Positions 5,775-9,594 of a stretch of 9,594 bases of DNA are shown here, one piece after another. Source of the DNA: DUNY01 sp964520055 (GTDB taxonomy: Bacteria > Bacillota > Thermosediminibacteria > Thermosediminibacterales > Tepidanaerobacteraceae); assembly GCA_964520055.1 (NCBI GenBank), contig CAZFME010000088.1, positions 1-9,594 on the forward strand, given 5' to 3'. The translations under genes were made by a program, and so were the position numbers. How positions within the stretch are numbered: position 1 is the first letter of the stretch; each line of letters starts with the position of its first letter. The notes under the pieces are model-generated. The model saw only the letters and a list, made by a program, of their open reading frames with translations, ran no database searches and was not told the DNA's origin.

Positions 5775-5830
5775 GAGGGCCGACCATCGTCTTAAGGCCG
5801 GGTGACATCGGAAAATGCAGCGCCGTCAGG
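5775..5830 (+). repeat. Border repeat F, shares an 18-nt core with repeat D
   Basis: GGGCCGACCATCGTCTTA (5777-5794) matches GGGCTGACCATCGCCTTA in repeat D at 16 of 18 positions. After it, both repeats continue with a GC-rich stretch containing a GGG, a GAC and a TCGGA (F: GGGTGACATCGGAA; D: GGGACG then CTCGGA). F starts 10 bp beyond operator-like palindrome 2 and so marks the outer edge of the minus-strand unit. Its right core is unclear (ATGCAG). Confidence 0.5.
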
Positions 5831-6050
5831 CAACATATTTGGAGTAAAAGCCTAAATTGTAATATTTAACAAGATAGGCGGTTGAAGAATGAAAGATAAA
5901 AATTTGTGGCCACTCATTGTGGTAGAGAATTGTCCTTAAAAGACCTTAGGAAATTAATGAAATCGGCAAGCGATTCATGATAGAAATTCATGAAGGTTGT
6001 TTCCTACATTACCGAACTTAACCGCAGTCGCGGCCGTCGGGTAAATACTT
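5831..6050. other. Gene-free stretch between borders, possible cassette relic
   Basis: No complete gene is visible. ATGAAAGATAAAAATTTGTGG from 5890 (preceded by a weak GGTTGAAG) opens a 16-codon frame. A different frame then continues as ELSLKDLRKLMKSASDS to a stop just before 5980, which has the composition of a protein C-terminus. Together they look like the two ends of a small gene joined after deletion or frameshift. TTCATGA occurs twice around 5975-5998. ACCGAACTTAA near 6011 repeats a motif of repeat A, and CGCGGCCG near 6029 suggests another decayed border. Confidence 0.3.
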
Positions 6051-6141
6051 AACCTAACAGAGTGTTCCCAACATTCATCAGCATCTTGGGTAGGGATTTG
6101 TGAGAGTTAATGGTCGCCGGGAACATGGAAACGATATATGG
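6051..6141 (+). repeat. attC-like border repeat G
   Basis: Left core CCTAAC (6053-6058), then 6 nt, then TTCCC (6065-6069), is the same spacing as in repeats H and J. GTTCCC (6064-6069) and GGGAAC (6119-6124) are a perfect 6-bp inverted pair about 50 nt apart. The right end reads GCCGGGAACATGGAAACGAT, close to the right half of repeat D (GCCGGGAACTCGGAGACTTT). The next gene's ribosome binding site lies about 33 nt beyond. Confidence 0.55.
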
Positions 6142-6187
6142 CATTTTCTAAGAAAATGATAATTTTTGTTAATAGGAGGGGTTGTCT

Positions 6188-6619
6188 TTGAAAGATAGGA
6201 TAAATGTCAGGTTAAAAGTAGATTTAACTCAATATTTAAAAGGGCTAATTGTCGGATCTGAAGGTTATACAATTGGTAATTATGGTATTTGGTCACGAGC
6301 TAATGATAATTTTACTGGTGTCCATTTTCCAGGGATAGGGTCGCTGGATGTGTTATGGTCATCTCTTGAAATTATTGACGAAGAATACCTTAAGAAAGTA
6401 GAAAAACGAAGAAAACAAAAACTAGAAGAATATAGAAGTGCAAGAAATATAGTTAAATATATTGGACCAAGAGGTGGATTTAAAAGTTTAAGTTTTACCT
6501 ATACTGATTTAAGTGGAAATATAGTTCATTATTCAAATGGATTCAGACGGGAAGTAGAAAAACTTATTAAATATTTCCAAGAATTAAATCTGCATATAAC
6601 TAAGAAGATAATGAAATAA
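6188..6619 (+). CDS. Unrecognised 143-aa soluble protein
   Basis: TTG at 6188 is preferred as start because AGGAGGGG (6174-6181) lies 6 nt upstream; a TTG at 6182 in the same frame would abut the ribosome binding site. The protein has no signal peptide or membrane helix. Its first ~70 residues (KDRINVRLKVDLTQY, YTIGNYGIWSRANDNFTGVH, LDVLWSSLEIIDEEYL) look like a small alpha/beta domain with many aromatics. A basic helix follows (KKVEKRRKQKLEEYRSAR), then a second compact segment (YIGPRGGFKSLSFTYTDLSG). The family is not recognised; the basic central helix could contact nucleic acid, but this is a guess. No border repeat is visible between this gene and the following lipoprotein gene, so the two may have travelled together. 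Confidence 0.8.
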   Translation: MKDRINVRLKVDLTQYLKGLIVGSEGYTIGNYGIWSRANDNFTGVHFPGIGSLDVLWSSLEIIDEEYLKKVEKRRKQKLEEYRSARNIVKYIGPRGGFKSLSFTYTDLSGNIVHYSNGFRREVEKLIKYFQELNLHITKKIMK

Positions 6620-6636
6620 AAACTCACATGAATTAC

Positions 6637-6664
6637 GGGGTCTACCATGATAATAGTAGACCCC
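6637..6664 (+). terminator. Perfect hairpin between the 143-aa gene and the lipoprotein gene
   Basis: GGGGTCTAC (6637-6645) and GTAGACCCC (6656-6664) pair perfectly over 9 bp with a 10-nt loop. It lies 17 bases after the upstream stop. No T run follows; instead the lipoprotein gene's AAGGAGGAT starts 10 bases later. It may be a weak terminator, a transcript-stabilising hairpin or a translation-modulating structure. Confidence 0.5.
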
Positions 6665-6691
6665 AAGCTCGCCCAAGGAGGATAATTTTTT

Positions 6692-7321
6692 ATGCATAAA
6701 CGGTTTAAATTACTATTAACTATATTGTTTGTGTTTTGTTTCATCATTTCAGGTTGTGATACTGCAAAAGACGGAACCTCTCCAAAGGAAACTGACAAAG
6801 CAGAACAAGTTATGCAAGAGGCTCTTCGTGAAGAAAAGCTCACAGCAAAATATTGGTTAGGGGATGCAGGAGAAAAAATTATTAACTATACTGTCCGTTA
6901 CCTGGTTGATGGGAAAAAGGATCTTTTAGATCCTAAAGGAGAGACTATTCTATCAGCTTTTGAAGATTACGATATCATGCTAAATCTCATTTTTGCTAAA
7001 AAAGATGGCAAATGGGGGCTTTATGATCAATCCGGTCAAATTATTCTGGAGCATTCCTATGATGAAATATCCAATTATGAGATGCCGAACGATTGCAAAG
7101 CCAATGGGCTTATTGGGGTCAAATCAGGTGGGTTATGGGGGGCTGTTGATCAAAGTGGCAAAATAGTCATTCAGCCCAAATATGCTTCTATTCTTTTAAA
7201 CTATTACGAAGAAGTAGAACCATTTATTAAGGTAGAGAAAAACGGTAAATTCGGCTATCTGACCCAAGACGGTAAACTGCTTGTAGATACGGTTTGGGAT
7301 ACGGCCTTTATGATGTCTTAA
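6692..7321 (+). CDS. WG-repeat lipoprotein, 5' part of a frameshifted gene
   Basis: ATG follows AAGGAGGAT (6675-6683). Residues 1-22 are a classic lipoprotein signal: basic MHKRFK, hydrophobic core, and lipobox IISGC with the lipidated cysteine at 22. After a charged linker come WG-type beta repeats: FAKKDGKWGLYDQSGQIIL, GVKSGGLWGAVDQSGKIVI and VEKNGKFGYLTQDGKLLV, each a short beta hairpin. WG proteins in Bacillota are usually surface-anchored and poorly characterised. The frame closes at TAA 7319-7321 after TVWDTAFMMS, but the adjacent frame already reads GYGLYDVLNVPED across the same bases and continues with a fourth repeat. One base was probably lost between about 7294 and 7312, so the intact protein would be about 485 aa. 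Lipidation should still occur, giving a truncated lipoprotein. Confidence 0.85.
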   Translation: MHKRFKLLLTILFVFCFIISGCDTAKDGTSPKETDKAEQVMQEALREEKLTAKYWLGDAGEKIINYTVRYLVDGKKDLLDPKGETILSAFEDYDIMLNLIFAKKDGKWGLYDQSGQIILEHSYDEISNYEMPNDCKANGLIGVKSGGLWGAVDQSGKIVIQPKYASILLNYYEEVEPFIKVEKNGKFGYLTQDGKLLVDTVWDTAFMMS

Positions 7322-8148
7322 ACGTTCCTGAAGATATCATCTTTGTCAAAGAAGGCGAGAAGTGGGGTGGTATAAGGGTAAAAGAAGGTGTTGCCCTGAC
7401 TGTTGATTGGAACCTGCAGCCTTCCGAAGAAGCGAAGCTGACCTTTAATAATTGGAAATACGACTACCAGTGGGATTTTTACAGGCATCAAATCCTGAAT
7501 GGGGAGACAGAAATATCGGCAGCTACCAAGATTTTTCTCAATGACTATTTTTCTCACAGTAGCATGGAACTTCGCCTTTTACCTGATTTCACAATGGGCG
7601 GGACTCCGGATTGGGGAAGCCTTTCTGATTTTATCATAGCAAATACCAGCAGTGATGAGTGGGCAGACGGGTTTATGACTAAAGAAGAATTTGACAAGTA
7701 TATAATGAAATTCTTTGGGAATATAAACTACTCTCCTGAGCCAAACGTAGGGCTAACCTATCAAGATGGGAAGTATATTCCTTCAGGCGGTTTTAGCTTC
7801 CATGGCAGTCACCTCTATGAATTAACGGCTCTGGAAAGAGGCAAGACCAAAGATGATAGGGATAAATGGAAGGTGCATATAAATGGGTACTATTTTAATG
7901 AGATGGACGGCTATGCTGAAGATGATGAGGGCCAATCGAAAAACGCCCGGGTTGTTTGGGAAGAAATGAGAAAAGAAGAAAATAGAGGGCTGAGTTTTTG
8001 GAAAGTTATGGACAGGTTAGTATTCAATGATCCAGGGTCAAAACTGGATTTAAGCTCTGAATGGACAATAGAATTTACCGTTAATGAACCTTTGGGAGAT
8101 ATCTATTTTACCTATCTGTCCTGTGAGAGTAAGTCGTTTATGAATTAG
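7294..8148 (+). CDS. 3' part of the frameshifted WG-repeat lipoprotein
   Basis: This frame runs about 284 codons to TAG 8146-8148. The TTG at 7294 has no ribosome binding site and lies inside the upstream coding region, so it is not a credible independent start. It begins with a fourth WG-type unit (IFVKEGEKWGGIRVKEG, about residues 15-31). A C-terminal domain of about 220 residues follows, with many Trp, Tyr, Asp and Glu (TPDWGSLSDFII, EEFDKYIMKFFG, GGFSFHGSHLYEL, DKWKVHINGYYF) and a final beta segment (EWTIEFTVNEPLGDIYF). WG lipoproteins with an extra C-terminal domain are known in clostridia; the domain's function is unknown to me. Without the lipoprotein signal, any product from here would be cytoplasmic and probably non-functional. 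Confidence 0.7.
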   Translation: MGYGLYDVLNVPEDIIFVKEGEKWGGIRVKEGVALTVDWNLQPSEEAKLTFNNWKYDYQWDFYRHQILNGETEISAATKIFLNDYFSHSSMELRLLPDFTMGGTPDWGSLSDFIIANTSSDEWADGFMTKEEFDKYIMKFFGNINYSPEPNVGLTYQDGKYIPSGGFSFHGSHLYELTALERGKTKDDRDKWKVHINGYYFNEMDGYAEDDEGQSKNARVVWEEMRKEENRGLSFWKVMDRLVFNDPGSKLDLSSEWTIEFTVNEPLGDIYFTYLSCESKSFMN

Positions 8149-8184
8149 ACTTGAATATAATTTTCTCAGTAAGAGGGTTGGAAA

Positions 8185-8267
8185 CGTCATATAACAGCGA
8201 ATTCCCAAAATCCGAGAAGATATGAATGTAATAACCAAACTTCGGGAACTCTCAGGACGTTATGTAA
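8185..8267 (+). repeat. attC-like border repeat H (one of the two best copies)
   Basis: Left core ATATAAC (8189-8195), 6 nt, TTCCC (8202-8206). Right part GGGAA (8244-8248), then GGACGTTATGT (8255-8265). GTTATGT is the reverse complement of the left core at 6 of 7 positions, and TTCCC pairs with GGGAA. The interior CCCAAAATCCGAGA and ACTTCG recur in repeat E. The unit of about 80 bp begins about 37 bases after the lipoprotein stop. Confidence 0.7.
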
Positions 8268-8324
8268 AATGGAAAAACGGATGAGCTTTTTGGTGATGTA
8301 AAGAGATAATGGGAGGGATTACTA

Positions 8325-8432
8325 GTGGGTGATATCTGCTTTGGGGAGGAAATAAAGAATTTTGTAGATCATATCAGTAGTTTGGATAGTAGTCTACCGA
8401 CGCTTCGGAAGCTGCCGGGACGTTATACGTAA
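8325..8432 (+). CDS. 35-aa mini ORF whose tail is encoded by border repeat I
   Basis: GTG at 8325 follows GGGAGGG (8311-8317) at normal spacing. The peptide starts MGDICFGEEIKNFVDHISSL and ends LPTLRKLPGRYT. The stop TAA (8430-8432) directly follows the right core GTTATACG, so the last eight or nine residues are read from the repeat. It fills the roughly 160-bp interval between repeats H and I and would be the whole coding content of a minimal cassette. Composition is acidic then basic, with no membrane helix. It could be a real small protein, the front of a gene deleted down to its border, or a chance frame. The ribosome binding site is the main support. Confidence 0.45.
   Translation: MGDICFGEEIKNFVDHISSLDSSLPTLRKLPGRYT
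8398..8432 (+). repeat. Border half-repeat I
   Basis: CTTCGGAAGCTGCCGGGACG then TTATACG (8403-8429) closely matches the right half of repeat H (CTTCGGGAACTCTCAGGACG then TTATGTA). GTTATAC at 8423-8429 is the best single copy of the right core. No left half with TATAAC-6nt-TTCCC is visible upstream within the mini ORF, so this appears to be a half site or a deletion product. The next gene starts about 40 bases on. Confidence 0.6.
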
Positions 8433-8472
8433 TTACAATCATTTTATCAGTAAACAAACAGGGGGTATACTT

Positions 8473-9240
8473 ATGAGTCATATCATACCTGATACAAATA
8501 TATTGTTGAGGAATCCAAATGTCATTATTGAGCTGACTTCTAAAAACCATTTTGTTATCATTCCAATGACAGTAATAGATGAATTAGATAGATTGAAAAT
8601 AAGAACAGGAGATATTGCATATAAAGCTAGAACAGCAATTCGGCAACTGGATACCCAAAAGAGTAACCCTTTAGTTATATTTACAGCAGAATACGTTGAT
8701 AACCCTATATTGAACTTCAAAAAAGGAGATGGCTGCATCCAGTCTTCCGCTTTATTTTACAAACAGAAAGGATTTGATGTAATAGTCCTTACTGAAGATG
8801 TAGCGATGGGTCTTAGTTTAAAGGCTTTACATATTAAAAGTGCAAAAAATATAAATGAGATTGATAAGATATCTGATAAGAGTTTTATAGATATCGGAGA
8901 GAAAAGCCAAGATAAGTCAAATAAATATGTGAATTTTGGTAATCATGGTCAGGACTTGGTAGGAAAGATACAAGCTAAGCTAGGGGCAAAGTTCAACCCA
9001 AAATACAACAAAAGCGGAGTAACTTTTTTTGGCCCGAGAGGACGTATTTTAAAACTAGTAAACACAAGATCTTATTTACACGTTGAATTTAATGTTCCAG
9101 TTACTGATGTAGATGGATTAACGATATTAACAAGAGAAGAAGCGAAAAAAAAGAAAATGGGTACTTGCCAGTGGATATATAAAGGAGACAGTCTTATGAC
9201 AGTATTAGAACTAGTTGATGAGGCTGTTGGAAAGTACTGA
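8473..9240 (+). CDS. PIN-domain ribonuclease-like protein with an extra C-terminal domain
   Basis: ATG follows GGGGGT (8461-8466). Residues 1-125 are a PIN domain of the type found at the N-terminus of PhoH2-like proteins: IPDTNILLRNP with D7, VIDELDRLK with E37, GDIAYKARTAIRQLD, D86 in KKGDGCI and VLTEDVAMGLSLKA with D109. The acidic residues expected to bind metal are all present, so RNase activity is plausible. Residues ~150-255 form a second domain (GKIQAKLGAKFNPK, SGVTFFGPRGRILKLVNTRS, EFNVPVTDVDGL, CQWIYKGDSLMTVLEL). This is not the PhoH ATPase; I do not recognise it, and no Walker motif is present. No small antitoxin gene lies next to it, which argues against a simple VapBC pair. The stop is 10 bases before the left core of repeat J. 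Confidence 0.88.
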   Translation: MSHIIPDTNILLRNPNVIIELTSKNHFVIIPMTVIDELDRLKIRTGDIAYKARTAIRQLDTQKSNPLVIFTAEYVDNPILNFKKGDGCIQSSALFYKQKGFDVIVLTEDVAMGLSLKALHIKSAKNINEIDKISDKSFIDIGEKSQDKSNKYVNFGNHGQDLVGKIQAKLGAKFNPKYNKSGVTFFGPRGRILKLVNTRSYLHVEFNVPVTDVDGLTILTREEAKKKKMGTCQWIYKGDSLMTVLELVDEAVGKY

Positions 9241-9250
9241 TTGTAACATA

Positions 9251-9420
9251 CGTATAACAATGCCTTCCCATTCGGCGCGAAAAGTAGGAGCAGCGGGGGA
9301 AGGATTAAGGGCAAGGCTCAAGCCTGCGCGCCACACCCCTTCGCCGGGTGCTAGCAACGCCAGGAAGAAGGGTTTTGCGGGTCCAGCTTAAAAGTGTCGG
9401 GAAGCCGGGAACGTTACACG
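9251..9420 (+). repeat. attC-like border repeat J (best complete copy)
   Basis: Left core CGTATAAC (9251-9258), 6 nt, TTCCC (9265-9269). Right part GGGAAG (9399-9404), GGGAAC (9407-9412) and GTTACACG (9413-9420). CGTATAAC is the reverse complement of GTTATACG and so matches the right core at 7 of 8 positions; CTTCCC (9264-9269) pairs with GGGAAG. The 130-nt interior is GC-rich with nested pairs: GGCGCG near 9274 with CGCGCC near 9327, and GGCT with AGCC near 9314-9323. Confidence 0.7.
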
Positions 9421-9504
9421 ATAGACCGAGCAAAGGCCGCGCCGTCCTGGCGCGACTGTCCGTGGCCGCTGATAAGGCGAAAGTCAAACAATGTGGGTGA
9501 AAAC
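9421..9504 (+). other. GC-rich leader between repeat J and the acetyltransferase start
   Basis: The stretch is much richer in GC than the genes around it. GCCGCGCC (about 9436-9443) and GGCGCG (about 9449-9454) can form a tight hairpin, and GGCCGC recurs downstream near 9465. It may be a remnant of a second border unit or a structured leader of the following gene. No promoter was identified in it. Confidence 0.3.
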
Positions 9505-9594
9505 ATGAAAATCATTGATTTAAAAAAAGAAAATAAAGAGTTGATAGAACAAACTGCTGTAATTTTGTATGAAAGTTTCAAGGATATATCTGAA
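9505..9594 (+). CDS. GNAT-like N-acetyltransferase, N-terminal fragment
   Basis: ATG at 9505 is preceded by a weak GGGTGA five bases upstream, and the frame is open to the window edge (30 codons). The visible sequence MKIIDLKKENKELIEQTAVI then LYESFKDISE resembles the first strand and helix of small GNAT acetyltransferases related to the aminoglycoside 6'-N-acetyltransferase group, which often begin with a similar DLKPEN...EQ.A..L pattern. The acetyl-CoA binding loop lies beyond the window, so neither activity nor substrate can be judged. Acetyltransferases are very frequent integron cassette cargo, which fits the context. Confidence 0.6.
   Translation, partial: MKIIDLKKENKELIEQTAVILYESFKDISE

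Noticed and set aside
264..9420. CRISPR array
   Set aside because: Repeats are degenerate, palindromic, of varying length, and separated by whole genes rather than by uniform spacers.
264..9420. Integrase or transposase gene
   Set aside because: No tyrosine or serine recombinase motif and no DDE transposase is seen in any complete gene, so a recombinase can only be postulated outside the window.
9305..9487. Minus-strand Arg/Pro-rich ORF
   Set aside because: It lies in GC-rich repeat J and its flank, where stop codons are rare by composition; no start context and no recognisable domain.

Overview
The window looks like an accessory region of a low-GC Bacillota genome, most likely a clostridial relative. 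Coding regions are AT-rich and most have strong AGGAGG-type ribosome binding sites. GTG and TTG starts occur, and there is a short Xre-type repressor with a sigma-A promoter and a T-tailed hairpin terminator. No housekeeping gene and no recombinase gene is visible.

Layout: 1-383 holds the end of an unidentified gene, a hairpin and a weak border repeat. 384-1292 is a TIR-domain gene. 1480-2529 is a pseudogene with two in-frame stops. 2714-3781 is a membrane protein whose last ~30 codons lie inside a border repeat, followed by a headless membrane-gene remnant (3838-4023). 4163-5058 is a membrane-anchored protein split by a frameshift. 5203-5765 is a self-contained minus-strand unit: promoter, operators, two-helix membrane protein, Xre regulator, terminator. 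5766-6187 is gene-free and holds border repeats and a possible relic. 6188-6619 is an unknown 143-aa protein. 6692-8148 is a WG-repeat lipoprotein split by a frameshift. 8325-8432 is a 35-aa mini ORF. 8473-9240 is a PIN-domain protein. 9505 to the window end is the start of a GNAT-like acetyltransferase.

The main observation is what separates the genes. Most intergenic stretches carry related, more GC-rich, imperfectly palindromic units of about 70-170 bp. The best copies have a left half (TATAAC, 6 nt, TTCCC) and a right half (GGGAAC or GGGAC followed by GTTATAC or a close variant) in inverted orientation. This is the architecture of integron attC sites, RYYYAAC...GTTRRRY, although the core bases are not canonical. 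Two genes stop exactly inside the left core, and one ORF stops in the right core. Genes are nearly all in one orientation, unrelated to each other, promoterless as far as can be seen, and the one inverted unit brings its own promoter and terminator. I infer an integron-like array of gene cassettes in a Bacillota background, whose recombinase would have to be elsewhere. At least four of the cargo genes are broken, so much of the array appears to be decaying. The cargo (TIR, PIN, GNAT, regulator, membrane proteins) is typical of accessory or defence functions; no shared pathway is evident.
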